A DNA stretch of 59,194 bases from Clostridium sp. OF03-18AA (GCF_003478035.1 NZ_QUEP01000017.1:1-59194); one strand, 5' to 3'; shown: positions 26,297-35,855, numbered from the stretch's first letter. The notes: generated by a model from the sequence alone, not told the origin. Program-made: numbers and translations.

Positions 26297-27409
26297 TTAT
26301 TCTCCCAGCAGCTTTCTCTGAAGCTTTGCTGCTTCATTTTTTATTTCGTAGCCGTGATCTATAAAACTTTTTCTCACAGTTTCATATGATTCTCTATGTC
26401 CGTTAGTGCGCATTATCATTATTTGTTCTATCCAATCTGATACAGGTAAATTTAAATTTAAAAACTTGAAATTAGAATTTATCCTTACTTCCATAGGAAT
26501 CACTTTTTCTGCGGCAATAACTGGAAGACCATTTGCCTGTGCTTCCAGAGCAGCTATACTTAAGCCTTCAAATAATGATGGAAATAAAAACAAATCAAAT
26601 GCACTCAACCATGCCTGAATATTGTACTGTTTCCCAGCGAATAAAACCTTATTTTCGAGTCCTAGTTGCTTAACCTGCTCCTTAAGAGCTTTTTCATCTT
26701 CCCCTTGACCAACTAAGATCAGCCTGGCATCGGGCATTTTTTTTTCTGCTCCGGCAAACACATTAATAACAAATTTTTGATTCTTTTGAAAATGGAGCCG
26801 TCCTATATTTCCGATGATATACTCATTTTCCCATTGTAATTTTTTTCGAAGATCATTTCTAAGTTTTTCATTATATGCCATTGCGTCTACATCAATTGCA
26901 TTATTAATGATGACAACCTGATTTTTTAGCTTTGCATCATAAAACCAAGTAGACGCATCTTCTGAACAGCTCCAAAAGTCAGTTGCATACTGCTCCAATT
27001 TCTTTTTGAAATGCTTATGTAGTATTCCACGAAGCCAATTATCCATATTTTGCGAATTATGGCTATGAATAATTCTTTTTTCTATTCCATATTTTTTTGC
27101 GAGAATTAAATAATCGATATTCGCAAGACTACAAACATTAACCCAAATTGCAACATAATCTTTTGCATGTTCTTTAAAAAACCTGTTCAACTTTTTTTTA
27201 TAGCTGAAAAAATTTTGGCTTCTTGCTGGGAAATGAATCATGGCAGCCCCCATTTTTACTAATTCATCTTCAAATGCAATGGGGTTATATGAGTTGCAAA
27301 GAAAATCAAACTGTATTTTTGACCTGTCCATGTTACGATAATAATTCATAATTACGCTTTCTACGCCGCCAGGATTTTCTGTCATGCCAAACACTAGAAT
27401 TCTCTTCAT
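26297..27409 (-). CDS. Glycosyltransferase, GT4-like
   Basis: A 370-residue GT-B enzyme of the same subfamily as 8193-9344: VFGMTENPGGVESVIMNYYR, HSHNSQNMDNW, IGNIGRLHFQKNQKFVINVF and PSLFEGLSIAALEAQANGLP. Its ATG overlaps the stop of the interrupted GT2 gene by 4 bp (ATGA), confirming that the operon was continuous before the mobile element arrived. Translation may now be weakened by loss of coupling. Confidence 0.8.
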   Translation of the reverse strand: MKRILVFGMTENPGGVESVIMNYYRNMDRSKIQFDFLCNSYNPIAFEDELVKMGAAMIHFPARSQNFFSYKKKLNRFFKEHAKDYVAIWVNVCSLANIDYLILAKKYGIEKRIIHSHNSQNMDNWLRGILHKHFKKKLEQYATDFWSCSEDASTWFYDAKLKNQVVIINNAIDVDAMAYNEKLRNDLRKKLQWENEYIIGNIGRLHFQKNQKFVINVFAGAEKKMPDARLILVGQGEDEKALKEQVKQLGLENKVLFAGKQYNIQAWLSAFDLFLFPSLFEGLSIAALEAQANGLPVIAAEKVIPMEVRINSNFKFLNLNLPVSDWIEQIMIMRTNGHRESYETVRKSFIDHGYEIKNEAAKLQRKLLGE

Positions 27410-27849
27410 ATTTTATTACTCCTATGACTATTCTGAATGGCTCTAAACCAGTAGATGCACCCGCACAGGTACCAGAAATGGAACTTGCAGAGTATAACTG
27501 GGAAAAGTCGTAAACTGGTACACTCTTTGAATGCTATATCACTTATTGCTGCAGAAAAAATATCTTTTTTACACGTAACTTTCAATTCCTTGCATTTTTT
27601 TAAAAAAGAAGTATGATTTTCAGCGCAAAAGACATCTTTAACCATAATCAAGTTCATTTGCATAAAAATATATTGCGAAAATGCATGTTTTACATTTTTA
27701 TCAAAAACTTCTATTTTATTTTGGGTTGTCTGGATAGCACGAATATATTCCTGCCTTTTGTTTCCGGTATATCCACGTGAAGAAGAGTTGCCTTGAATAT
27801 TATATATGTATATGCATTCATTATAAAAGCAGATGTCATTGCAATATCT
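27406..27849 (-). pseudogene. GT2 glycosyltransferase, C-terminal half (split by the conjugative element)
   Basis: One frame without a start reads IRYCNDICFYNECIYIYNIQ, then GNSSSRGYTGNKRQEYIRAI and on to SHRSNKI, the C-terminal region of a GT2 enzyme with its typical YxYN segment. It continues directly from the N-terminal half at 57,577-58,134 (ending DSDFLINYI) if the ~29.7-kb element between them is removed. A shorter frame from an internal ATG at 27,663 has no functional meaning. Confidence 0.85.
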
Positions 27850-27870
27850 TATGATTAGCTCCTATTAGGA
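27850..27870 (+). other. Left attachment junction of the element
   Basis: Host GT2 sequence ends at TA (27,850-27,851); the element begins TGATTA (27,852-27,857) followed by CTCCTATTAGGA. This is the mirror image of the right junction. Confidence 0.75.
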
Positions 27871-27892
27871 AAACACACTGTCAAAGGGGTAT

Positions 27893-27914
27893 GTAGCGGG
27901 GGTTAGCCCGCTAC
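27893..27914 (-). terminator. Hairpin at the recombinase stop
   Basis: GTAGCGGG (27,893-27,900) and CCCGCTAC (27,907-27,914) form an 8-bp stem overlapping the recombinase stop codon. No long T-run follows, so it is a weak terminator or an RNA-stability element. Confidence 0.4.
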
Positions 27915-29582
27915 TGCGGGTTTTGTGGTGTTGATTTCAATGTATTCTGCTATGCGTCTAAATTCATCCGCAAACTTAAATCTCACACTAATGTTTCCAT
28001 TCTCATAAACCTTGATATGGTCGATCAGCTCAACGAGAAGTTCCCGGGAAAGCTGGTCGATATTTTGATGCTTTGTAAAAGCCACCAATGCGGGATGCTC
28101 ACTCTTTACGCCGTTTGCCAATTCCGCCCGTTCAGCGTTCAGCCGGGCCAGTACATCCGTAAGAGCTATGGTCTGTCGCTCATAATCGGCTTTCATATCC
28201 CGGTAGTCTTGCTGGGTAATTTCCCCGTCTTTCCAGTCTTGATAGAGGGACTGCTTGTAGCGGCTGATTTTTGCCAGTTCCCGCTCTTTCGCAGCAATCA
28301 GTTCTTCCAAGTGGATGGACTGGCTCTTTTTGACCGGGGCGGTGTTAATGCGGGCAATCATTTCCGAGTATGAAACAGCCAGATGGATTTGCTGTTGTAC
28401 TGCAAAGAGGACAGCGGCCTCCAGACGGTTATGCTTGATTGAGTGCATTGTGCAGGCTGTTCGGGAGCGGTTCTTGTAGGTGGAGCAGGCATAGTACACA
28501 TTATTGTTGTTGCCTACGCTCCGGGTAATTGCCCGCCCACAGTCAGCACATTTCAGAAAACCGCTGAACAGGTGGACTTCCCGGCCTTTTGGAGAAGTAC
28601 GGGTATCCCGCTGTAAAAGGGCCTGTACCTTATCAAAGGTTTCATAATCAATGATTGCCTCGTGCGTACCGGCTACTTCCACCCATTCTTCACGGGGAAC
28701 ACTTTCAACCTCGTGTACCTTATAGCTTTTTACCCGGCTGCGGCCCTGTGCCAAATCCCCGGTATAGGTGGGGTTCGTAAGAATGGAGTGGATCATGCGG
28801 GCTCCCCACATAGGATCGTCATATCCTCTTGTTGAAACGGGGATGCCCTTTTGCAGTTTATAAGCTGAGGGGCTGGGTACGCCGTGTTCATTCAGATACA
28901 AAGCGATGGCCCGTTTCGATGTCCCTTTTAGGAACAAAGAGAAAACGAGTTTGACGATTTCAGCGGCATCGGGATCGATGATCAACTGGTGCTTGTCCTT
29001 TGGGTGCTTCACATATCCATAAGGAGCAAATGCGCCAATGTACTGACCGTTGCGCCGCTTGTAGTCAAATACCTGGCGGATTTTCTTTGAGGTCTGGTAG
29101 CAGTATTGATCGTTCATCACATTTGTAATCGGGACGATAATACTGGAAACGCTGTCCGGGTTGAGATAGCTGTCCACATTTTCAGCAAGACTGATAAAGC
29201 GGACACCCATCTGCACAAACAGGTTATCAATCAGACTTCCCGCATCACTGTAATTTCTTGCAAAACGGGAAAGGTCTTTTACTACCACGCAGTTGATTTT
29301 CCCGCTCATTACATCGGAAAGGAGCCGCTGGAAATTCTCCCGGTTGGCGTCTGTTCCCGTGTGTCCATCATCTACATATTCGGAAACACTTTCAAATTCT
29401 CCGATATGCTTCTGATAAAAGTCATTGAGCAGATCACGCTGGTTGATGACGCTGTTGCTGTCGTCCTTTCCCTTTTTCAAGTCCTCCTTGGAAAGCCGGA
29501 TGTATTCGCCCAGCCGCCAGCGGCGGACGGTATAAGAGGGAGAGAAACTCTGTTGCAATCCTCTGTTTTTTGTTCGTGCCAT
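27903..29582 (-). CDS. Large serine recombinase (integrase/excisionase of the element)
   Basis: A 559-residue recombinase. Residues ~25-170 form the resolvase catalytic domain, with the nucleophile Ser in YIRLSKEDL and Arg in DLSRFARNY. A recombinase domain follows (APYGYVKHP), then a zinc ribbon (CADCGRAI and YYACS with a later Cys) and a C-terminal coiled coil, as in TndX/TnpX-type enzymes. It sits at the left end transcribed outward and should cut at the TA core of the junctions. The family often uses a GA core, so TA here would be a variation. Confidence 0.9.
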   Translation of the reverse strand: MARTKNRGLQQSFSPSYTVRRWRLGEYIRLSKEDLKKGKDDSNSVINQRDLLNDFYQKHIGEFESVSEYVDDGHTGTDANRENFQRLLSDVMSGKINCVVVKDLSRFARNYSDAGSLIDNLFVQMGVRFISLAENVDSYLNPDSVSSIIVPITNVMNDQYCYQTSKKIRQVFDYKRRNGQYIGAFAPYGYVKHPKDKHQLIIDPDAAEIVKLVFSLFLKGTSKRAIALYLNEHGVPSPSAYKLQKGIPVSTRGYDDPMWGARMIHSILTNPTYTGDLAQGRSRVKSYKVHEVESVPREEWVEVAGTHEAIIDYETFDKVQALLQRDTRTSPKGREVHLFSGFLKCADCGRAITRSVGNNNNVYYACSTYKNRSRTACTMHSIKHNRLEAAVLFAVQQQIHLAVSYSEMIARINTAPVKKSQSIHLEELIAAKERELAKISRYKQSLYQDWKDGEITQQDYRDMKADYERQTIALTDVLARLNAERAELANGVKSEHPALVAFTKHQNIDQLSRELLVELIDHIKVYENGNISVRFKFADEFRRIAEYIEINTTKPAVAG

Positions 29583-29654
29583 TGTTCCTCCTTCCCTATC
29601 ACATTACATCTATATTATACCTCTGCCCGGGCGGGACAACAAGGATGCCTCCGC

Positions 29655-29675
29655 CTCGGGACACTTTGTCTCGAA
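29655..29675. repeat. Palindromic site 1 of the element
   Basis: CTCGGGACA-CTT-TGTCTCGAA, between the DUF6870-like gene and the recombinase, 73 bp before the recombinase start. Confidence 0.85.
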
Positions 29676-29698
29676 GTAGAAACGGGCCATAACCGAAG

Positions 29699-29965
29699 TT
29701 ACAGCCCGCTTTTTTGCCGGAGCAGGAAGTCCGTCAGCGTGTCCTGCAAGGACGGCCCGCTTTCCGCAAATTCAATTTTTACACCGATCCCACCGATGCA
29801 AAAACAGTATGGATTTTCTACCGCCTGCAAAAATAGAGCGATCCGCTCCTCTCGGGGGAGAGAGGTGTCAAAGGCCATACCGCTCACATCCGGCAGGGAC
29901 TCGGGAGCCACTGCGCCGATGTCAACGCTTTTCATTTGTTCCAGTTCCTTTGCCGTTAATCTCAC
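29699..29965 (-). CDS. Small element protein, DUF6870-like
   Basis: An 88-residue cytoplasmic protein reading MRLTAKELEQMKSVDI, LPREERIALFLQAVENPYCF and IGVKIEFAESGPSLQDTL. Proteins of this shape are common next to recombinases of Clostridia conjugative elements and are grouped as DUF6870; I am only moderately sure of that assignment. Its function is unknown. It lies between the sigma-factor gene and the recombinase, and might help control excision. Confidence 0.5.
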   Translation of the reverse strand: MRLTAKELEQMKSVDIGAVAPESLPDVSGMAFDTSLPREERIALFLQAVENPYCFCIGGIGVKIEFAESGPSLQDTLTDFLLRQKSGL

Positions 29966-30398
29966 GGTAAAACCTCCTTATCAAAAATAGGATACGACTC
30001 CCGCATATCGTGGGGAAACGCAAGAGGGCAGCACCCAAACGATGCTGCCCTCTTGCCTCACTCCATGTAAGTATAAAATAGAGAACGCCGCTCCCATTTT
30101 TTTGCCCTGTCCAAAGACAATCATGCTCAGAGCGGCGTTCCCTCGCAGATAAGAGGGCGGCCCGGAGGAACAGGCGGCCAGCCTGTCCTATGCCGGATCG
30201 TGGCCGTGGGGTGGCCCGGCCCAGTTGCGGCGTTGGTGTTGTTCGCTCGTTCTTCCGAAGAAAAAGTCACAGCGCACCCGCCGCCCGGCTCCCCGGACTA
30301 TGCCCGGGGCCGCCGCTGTTTATCTGCGGAAAGAAGAATATCTCCTTTCATAAACCGAGACATTTTTTCATCATTTCCAAGTGGGGAAAATGAAAAAA
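29966..30398. other. Non-coding stretch with strong hairpins
   Basis: No convincing gene is seen in these 433 bp; the open frames across it lack ribosome sites. CAAGAGGGCAGCA (30,021-30,033) pairs perfectly with its complement at 30,043-30,055, a terminator-like stem. GAACGCCGCTC (30,083-30,093) pairs with 30,130-30,140 around a 36-base loop. The area may separate transcription of the recombinase module from the sigma factor. Confidence 0.5.
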
Positions 30399-30809
30399 TC
30401 AAAAAGTTTTTTTCATACGCTCAAGGCCACGCTTGATCGACTGGCGGACAGACTCCTCATGTACGCCCTCGGCCACGGCAATTTCCTTGATGCTCTTTCC
30501 AAGAATGATGTGGGCATCAATCCTGCGGCCCTGGATCTCCGGCAAAGAGTTGAGTGCGTTCCACAGACGGATGAACAGCTCCATACGCTCCAGTAGCTCC
30601 TGGGGCGTTGGCTCATGCAGGCAGGCGGAATATTCGATCCCGTCATCGCAGTCCAGAGAATACTGCGCCTTATGCCGGGAGAGCCGCCGCTGGTAGGCCA
30701 TTTCGTGCCGGGCATCGGACACAAATACTTCGGCTACCTCGCCAGAAACCTCGATAAACTGATCCTGTGTGTACCAATAATAAAAATCCTTCAGATTGAT
30801 TGTGGTCAT
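30399..30809 (-). CDS. Sigma-70 region 4-like regulator
   Basis: A 136-residue protein from the ATG at 30,809, preceded by CGGAGG. The N-terminus MTTINLKDFYYWYTQDQF and the C-terminal helix-turn-helix (KSIKEIAVAEGVHEESVRQS) with IKRGLERMKK resemble sigma-70 region 4 proteins found in Tn916- and Tn1549-like elements. It probably directs or modulates transcription of element genes. Region 2 is not evident, so it may act as a DNA-binding regulator rather than a full sigma factor. Confidence 0.7.
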   Translation of the reverse strand: MTTINLKDFYYWYTQDQFIEVSGEVAEVFVSDARHEMAYQRRLSRHKAQYSLDCDDGIEYSACLHEPTPQELLERMELFIRLWNALNSLPEIQGRRIDAHIILGKSIKEIAVAEGVHEESVRQSIKRGLERMKKTF

Positions 30810-31286
30810 AAATAAACCTCCGTTTCGGTGTTGGGTGGATGAGTGACCGAAACGGGGCTCGGCGGGGAGCGGCACCCCGGGGAGCCGCCCCGCACCTCGG
30901 GACAATTTGTCTCGAAGTACAAAAAAGCGCCTGGGCGGCATGAAGCCACACGGACGCATGAAGTTACATATTCATTTGTGTACTGTCTAATTTCACATTC
31001 ATAACCAGACTGTCCCGGAGGGGGAGCTGCGCTTTTTTTAGCTGGTGTAGATCATGGGTACTGTGAAAAAAGGCAAAAATGGACACGGCGGCAATCCTCC
31101 TATATGCCGCCGCAGATTTACACGGTGTTAGACCGTCGTTGGGTTAGGATAGACGAAAAGAAGCGGCGGCTCTGAAAATCAAAGCCGCCGTTTCAAATGG
31201 GCGTGTCAAATTGTCTGCTCTACGACGGCTTTTTTTCTTTTGCCATCGTCCGGCAGAAAATCAATTCATTCTATTTTGAACTTCTT
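30810..31286. other. Non-coding stretch between sigma factor and cargo
   Basis: No gene is seen. It contains palindromic site 2, a perfect CGGCGGCA/TGCCGCCG hairpin (31,086-31,112) and a CGGCGGCT/AGCCGCCG hairpin (31,164-31,190). Read leftward, the latter is followed by CTTCTTTTC and so fits a terminator for the cargo operon. The change from GC-rich to AT-rich DNA near 31.25 kb marks the cargo edge. Confidence 0.5.
30896..30916. repeat. Palindromic site 2 of the element
   Basis: CTCGGGACA-ATT-TGTCTCGAA, 87 bp upstream of the sigma-like gene. Confidence 0.85.
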
Positions 31287-32528
31287 TTATGCTACCTGAT
31301 GTCTGCAATAGGAATGAATCGCCAAAAATGTAAACACAAATAATTCAATTCCTGCTGAAAGTAAAATGACATGCGGTGTCCAAAAACTCATTCCGCCGAT
31401 ATGCAGATAGTTAAAATTTGCAAGCTGATAAAGAAAGTTGTTCTGCATACCAATTCCGGCAGATGGAAGTATGGCAGAGAGCCATGTTGCGCCCATCGCC
31501 ACATAAGCAAAAAGTGGCAGGAGAAGAACTACAATAGAAATCAGCAAAACAGTCAATGTATCTTTGCACTTTGCAGACAGGAATAGCGTACAGCTAACGG
31601 TTGCTAATACTGAGAGCAAGCCTACTGCGGCAAGAATAATCTGCAACTGTCCCAGATTGATATTTGGTAGATTGATGATAGAGTATAGCATTTGGAATGA
31701 TGTTTTTAAGCAGTCCGTCCCGAACGCTGCATTCAAAATCAGAATATGTACCGTGACTCCAACAAGGAAAGTAACAATAAAAAGCGTAAAGGCTGCCAAA
31801 ATTTTGGTAACTGCCAATCGTGTATGCCCGTGCTTGGTGGTTCGCAGAATACTGTCACCACCCGTTTGGTATTCACCAGCGAAAGTAGGTGCTGCGATTG
31901 CCACGCACAAAATAGCAAGGAACAAAATATAAAACTCAATATAATCAAATGCGTCTTTAGAAATTCCAGAATGAAGATAAAACGGTTTGTAAACTCCTGA
32001 ATATTTTTCAAGAGCTTTCTGCTGTGCCGTCTCATATTTTCCTTGTTCATTCCGCATGACATCTTGTAAATGTTCCGCGCACTTTTCATAATAGGCTTGG
32101 TCAATATCATCTGGGTTAATATCCATTAAATCAGCACCAACGCCTGTTAATGGATCGGCAAACGCTTCGGATAGGCCTTTCAGTAAGGGGCGGATCGGGA
32201 GGATTTTTTCAATATATAGCGTCAGAGGAAATCCCTTTTCCTCAACTGGTCCATATTTCTGAACACAGCTTTGATAAGTTCCCAGAGCAGCCTTGATCCT
32301 ATCCGGGGTCACTTCACCAGCAGATGTTTCATAAAAATCTTTTTTATACTTGATAGCAGCCAAGCCATCCAATTCTGTAACCGTCCCATCTTCGTTCGGA
32401 CGGTTGATACCCTCAAATGAAATAGGCAAGTATGCCATAGCTACCGAAAGCAAAAGTGCAATCACAAGTAAAATCATGGTACGCCGTGATTTCAAAATAC
32501 GCTTTAGTTCAAGTCTAAAAAGTCGCAT
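31287..32528 (-). CDS. ABC transporter permease
   Basis: A 413-residue ABC-2-type membrane protein. One N-terminal helix (MILLVIALLLSVAMAYLP) precedes a ~180-residue extracytoplasmic domain and then five helices, the arrangement of permeases that protect against cationic or cell-wall-active peptides. It follows its ATPase by one base. With the VanRS-like pair upstream it forms a self-contained stress or resistance module. The substrate is unknown. Confidence 0.75.
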   Translation of the reverse strand: MRLFRLELKRILKSRRTMILLVIALLLSVAMAYLPISFEGINRPNEDGTVTELDGLAAIKYKKDFYETSAGEVTPDRIKAALGTYQSCVQKYGPVEEKGFPLTLYIEKILPIRPLLKGLSEAFADPLTGVGADLMDINPDDIDQAYYEKCAEHLQDVMRNEQGKYETAQQKALEKYSGVYKPFYLHSGISKDAFDYIEFYILFLAILCVAIAAPTFAGEYQTGGDSILRTTKHGHTRLAVTKILAAFTLFIVTFLVGVTVHILILNAAFGTDCLKTSFQMLYSIINLPNINLGQLQIILAAVGLLSVLATVSCTLFLSAKCKDTLTVLLISIVVLLLPLFAYVAMGATWLSAILPSAGIGMQNNFLYQLANFNYLHIGGMSFWTPHVILLSAGIELFVFTFLAIHSYCRHQVA

Positions 32529-32529
32529 A

Positions 32530-33417
32530 TTATCTGTCCTCCTTTTCTAAGTCTGTCTGCGGAAATAACCACAGATACAGATCCTCCAAGCGTGGTTCTG
32601 TTGCCACAGAACCTTCAATTTCTGAATGCTCAGACAAATAACGAATGGAAACTTGATTGTGATCCTCACCGCGCTGATTGACAATGCGTAGCCGCATTTC
32701 ATATTCCGGCAGCTTTGAGGCCGGAATTGTGCAATTCCAAACCTTGCCCTCAATTTGCTTGACGAGTTCTGCGGTGGTTCCTACGTCAACAATTTCTCCG
32801 GCTTTCATAATGGCGTTGCGCGTAGAAATATATTCTATGTCAGATACAATATGAGTAGAAATCAGTACGATTCGATCATGCGAAAACTCGGAAATAAAAT
32901 TCCGCAGACGCACGCGCTCTCCGGGATCAAGTCCTGCTGTCGGTTCGTCCATGACAAGTATCTCTGGGTCGTTCAACATAGCCTGTGCAATACCAACACG
33001 CCGCTTCATACCACCGGACAGATTGGAGATTTTTTTCTTTTTCACATCGGAAAGCGAAAGAATGTCCAACAAATGATTGATCTTTGGGGTGGTTGCCCTT
33101 GTAGGAATATCTTTAAGTGCAGCCATATACTCCAAATAATCTTTGACCGTAAAATCCCGGTGATACCCAAATTCCTGCGGCAGAAAGCCAAACTTGCTTC
33201 GGTAGACTTCACCTAACTCTCGAATGTCTTTTCCGTCATAGTAAACCGCTCCGTTGGTTGGTGTCATAATATCAGCAATCATGCGCATGAGCGTGGTTTT
33301 CCCTGCACCATTCGCCCCCAAAAGTCCCCAAACGCCGGGAGTCAATGTCAGATTAACATCATTTACTGCTGTTTTGTCTTTGAACTGCTTGCTTAAATGC
33401 TCTATTTTCAGTTCCAT
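32530..33417 (-). CDS. ABC transporter ATP-binding protein
   Basis: A 295-residue ATPase with Walker A GANGAGKTTLMR (~residues 34-45), the signature LSGGMKRRVGIAQ, Walker B ILVMDEPTAGLDP and the switch His in ISTHIVSD. A ~75-residue C-terminal extension is typical of drug- and peptide-type ABC exporters. It pairs with the permease at 31,287. A 140-bp gap separates it from the kinase gene. Confidence 0.85.
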   Translation of the reverse strand: MELKIEHLSKQFKDKTAVNDVNLTLTPGVWGLLGANGAGKTTLMRMIADIMTPTNGAVYYDGKDIRELGEVYRSKFGFLPQEFGYHRDFTVKDYLEYMAALKDIPTRATTPKINHLLDILSLSDVKKKKISNLSGGMKRRVGIAQAMLNDPEILVMDEPTAGLDPGERVRLRNFISEFSHDRIVLISTHIVSDIEYISTRNAIMKAGEIVDVGTTAELVKQIEGKVWNCTIPASKLPEYEMRLRIVNQRGEDHNQVSIRYLSEHSEIEGSVATEPRLEDLYLWLFPQTDLEKEDR

Positions 33418-33557
33418 GCTTACACTCCTTTCTTTTGTTTCAGCTGAACAATAAAAAGCCCTTGTTCGATAATCATTGTACCGAACAAAGGCTTTTCAAT
33501 CTCAAAAATCACACGCTTAAATTCCTAAGTAATTCCTAAGATCACATTCTTATTTTC

Positions 33558-34622
33558 CTAAGCGGAAAGTGGTAATGTAATCACAAAGTCTATGGTTTCG
33601 TTTTGACTGGATGCAGTAATCTTTCCACCATGTAAATGTATAATTTCCTCAGCAATAGACAGGCCAAGTCCCGCACCACCTGTATTAGAAAGCCGAGCAT
33701 CATCCAAGCGATTGAATTTTTCAAATATACTGTTAAGCTGTTCCTGTGGAATTGTTTTTCCACGATTTTCAAAAGTGATCTGAATACCATGCTCTAACCG
33801 TTTGGCGGATATAGTGATTTCTGTCTGTGGGTAGCTATATGACGCTGCATTTCGTAAAAGGTTACTGAAAACTCTCGCCAGTTTTTCGGGATCAGCGTTC
33901 ACAGATAAGTTGTCCTCCGCAGTAAATACCGCCGTGTTGCCATTTGCAGAGAGTGTCGGATATATTTCATCTATTACCTGTGCAATCAAGCAATGCAGGT
34001 CCACGTTCTCTTTCTTGATAATGACCGTGTGTGCATTGTATTTTGTGATTTCAAAAAGCTCGTTGATGAGTTTTTCAAGACGATCCGCCTTATCCAATGC
34101 AATCTTAACATATTTTTTCTTTTGCTGCTCAGGCATATCTGGGGCTTCATGGAGCAAACTCAAATAACCTATCACTGTTGTCAGTGGAGTGCGTATATCG
34201 TGCGCCAAATACATGACAATTTCATTTTTCTTTTCTTCTGCCTGCTTTGCAGCCTGCTTGCTCAACAGAACAGACATTTTGATATGATTGAGCTGTTCCT
34301 CCAGTTCTTTCAGCGGATCAGACAACGATACTGTATGGCTGTTCTGCTCATAGACCGTTTGGGTTGCGTTAATTACTTCATCCAGATAGTCCCACGGCTT
34401 TTTCCAATAATAATTGAAGATACATACAAAGCCTATCACCAGATACAGAATAAACAGCAGATCGAGCCGCCAGTAGAACCATGCAAAAATACCGTTGTCA
34501 AATTTTGAAAAGATGTAGTTCAAGAGAAGGGTCAAACCATATCCAACAATGGTATAAACCAGCAATGATAGATATAGGCGCACTTTAAGGCGTTTTTCTG
34601 TTGCCATTTCTTTATTCGACAT
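33558..34622 (-). CDS. Sensor histidine kinase, VanS-like
   Basis: A 354-residue kinase with two N-terminal membrane helices, only a short extracellular loop, and then the phosphoacceptor box YLAHDIRTPLTTV (His at ~142), the N-box SNLLRNAASYSYP and the G-box GAGLGLSIAEEI. The short loop suggests intramembrane sensing, possibly together with the ABC transporter, as in BceS-like systems. It starts after GGAGG, 11 bp from the VanZ-family gene. The signal is unknown. Confidence 0.8.
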   Translation of the reverse strand: MSNKEMATEKRLKVRLYLSLLVYTIVGYGLTLLLNYIFSKFDNGIFAWFYWRLDLLFILYLVIGFVCIFNYYWKKPWDYLDEVINATQTVYEQNSHTVSLSDPLKELEEQLNHIKMSVLLSKQAAKQAEEKKNEIVMYLAHDIRTPLTTVIGYLSLLHEAPDMPEQQKKKYVKIALDKADRLEKLINELFEITKYNAHTVIIKKENVDLHCLIAQVIDEIYPTLSANGNTAVFTAEDNLSVNADPEKLARVFSNLLRNAASYSYPQTEITISAKRLEHGIQITFENRGKTIPQEQLNSIFEKFNRLDDARLSNTGGAGLGLSIAEEIIHLHGGKITASSQNETIDFVITLPLSA

Positions 34623-34633
34623 AAATACACCTC

Positions 34634-35143
34634 CTACCGATTGGCAAACAGAATAAAGCTAAGCAGGCCAATCACGACAACACTTACTATGCCTGCCAGA
34701 ATGGAAAACAGTCTGTTTGCTTTTATTCTATTTCCGATTAACCGAGCCACCATCAAATATACAATAAGCCCCAAAAGGCCGCCTACTGTATTTGTGAGTA
34801 CATCGGTAATATCAGAACGTCCGATTGCTAAAACATATTGCGTGGTTTCCAGCAAAAAACTGGTTCCTGCAATCATCATTATCTTCGCATATAGTTTTAC
34901 TTTTGGCATCAGCATTTGAAGATAGATACCCATAGGCACAAAAATCAAAACATTTTCGAGCACCTCTGTTAAGTGAAATGCTGCTCCAATTTCCTTATCA
35001 TAGTGAAAAGGAATACAGTTTATACTTCTTATCTTGTCCAGATCACTGATTGAAAATTGTAGTTTGAAAAGTATGATCCAAACCAAGAGTGCCAGATAAA
35101 TTAAGAATAAAATGGTTACGAAACAATTTGATTTTCTTTTCAT
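34634..35143 (-). CDS. VanZ-family membrane protein
   Basis: A 169-residue protein from the ATG at 35,143 (AAAGGAG precedes it) with about four helices. NCIPFHYDKEIG, VLIFVPMGIYLQML and FLLETTQYVLAIGRSDITDV match the VanZ core. VanZ proteins are associated with teicoplanin and lipopeptide tolerance, by an unclear mechanism. Its position between regulator and kinase genes of the same module is consistent with a role in envelope stress. Confidence 0.85.
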   Translation of the reverse strand: MKRKSNCFVTILFLIYLALLVWIILFKLQFSISDLDKIRSINCIPFHYDKEIGAAFHLTEVLENVLIFVPMGIYLQMLMPKVKLYAKIMMIAGTSFLLETTQYVLAIGRSDITDVLTNTVGGLLGLIVYLMVARLIGNRIKANRLFSILAGIVSVVVIGLLSFILFANR

Positions 35144-35159
35144 AGCGTACTCCTTTCGC

Positions 35160-35855
35160 TTAAATTTTGTAGCCAACACCCCAAATCGTTTTAATATACT
35201 GCGGAGTATCGGAAGTATCTTTCAGTTTCTCACGCAGATGCCGGATATGCACAGTAATTGTGCTGCTGTTTTTAGAGTAGTATTCATCTTTCCAAACTGC
35301 ATGAAACAGTTCCTCAATACTTACAACATTCCCAGCACTTTCCAAAAGAACCTGGAGGATAGAAAATTCTGTCGGTGTCAAAGAAACCGGCTCACCGTCT
35401 AACAAACATTCATGGGTCTGTACATTCAAGCACAATTTGTTATAGGAAAGTTCCGATGGAACTTTCTCTACGATGATACCGGGCGAATATTTCTTGTAAC
35501 GTCTTAATTGTGCTTTCACTCTGGCAACTACTTCAAGTGGGCGAAAAGGTTTTGTCACATAATCGTCCGCTCCCAATGTCAGCCCTGTTATTTTATCCGT
35601 TTCCTCAATTTTAGCCGTTAGCATTATGATTGGATAAGTGTATTTCTTTCGGATAAGCTGGCAAAGTGAAAAGCCGTTCATATCCGGGAGCATAATATCC
35701 AGAATGGCAAGATCAATGTTGCCGCTTTCAATACACGACATGGCATCCGTTGCGCAGTAAAATTTATAAACGACATAATTTTCATTTTTCAAGTAGACCT
35801 CCAACAGATCAGCTATATCTTGCTCGTCATCTATAATCAATATCTTTTCAGACAT
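35160..35855 (-). CDS. Response regulator, VanR/OmpR type
   Basis: A 231-residue regulator from the ATG at 35,855, with AAAAGGAG upstream. The receiver domain has the acidic pair in ILIIDDEQDI, the phosphorylated Asp in LAILDIMLPDMNG and Lys in DDYVTKPFRPLE. The C-terminal winged helix ends TVHIRHLREKLKD and KTIWGVGYKI. It is the first gene of the cargo operon and partner of the kinase at 33,558. A possible leftward promoter (TTGAGA, 19-bp spacer, TATACT) lies near 35,890-35,925. Confidence 0.85.
   Translation of the reverse strand: MSEKILIIDDEQDIADLLEVYLKNENYVVYKFYCATDAMSCIESGNIDLAILDIMLPDMNGFSLCQLIRKKYTYPIIMLTAKIEETDKITGLTLGADDYVTKPFRPLEVVARVKAQLRRYKKYSPGIIVEKVPSELSYNKLCLNVQTHECLLDGEPVSLTPTEFSILQVLLESAGNVVSIEELFHAVWKDEYYSKNSSTITVHIRHLREKLKDTSDTPQYIKTIWGVGYKI

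Noticed and set aside
29106..29990. A 294-codon rightward frame over the recombinase start
   Set aside because: Antisense to the serine recombinase and the small DUF6870-like gene; no recognisable domain.
31287..35855. A vancomycin-resistance operon
   Set aside because: VanR-, VanS- and VanZ-like genes are present but no VanH, ligase or VanX homologue; the effector is an ABC transporter.
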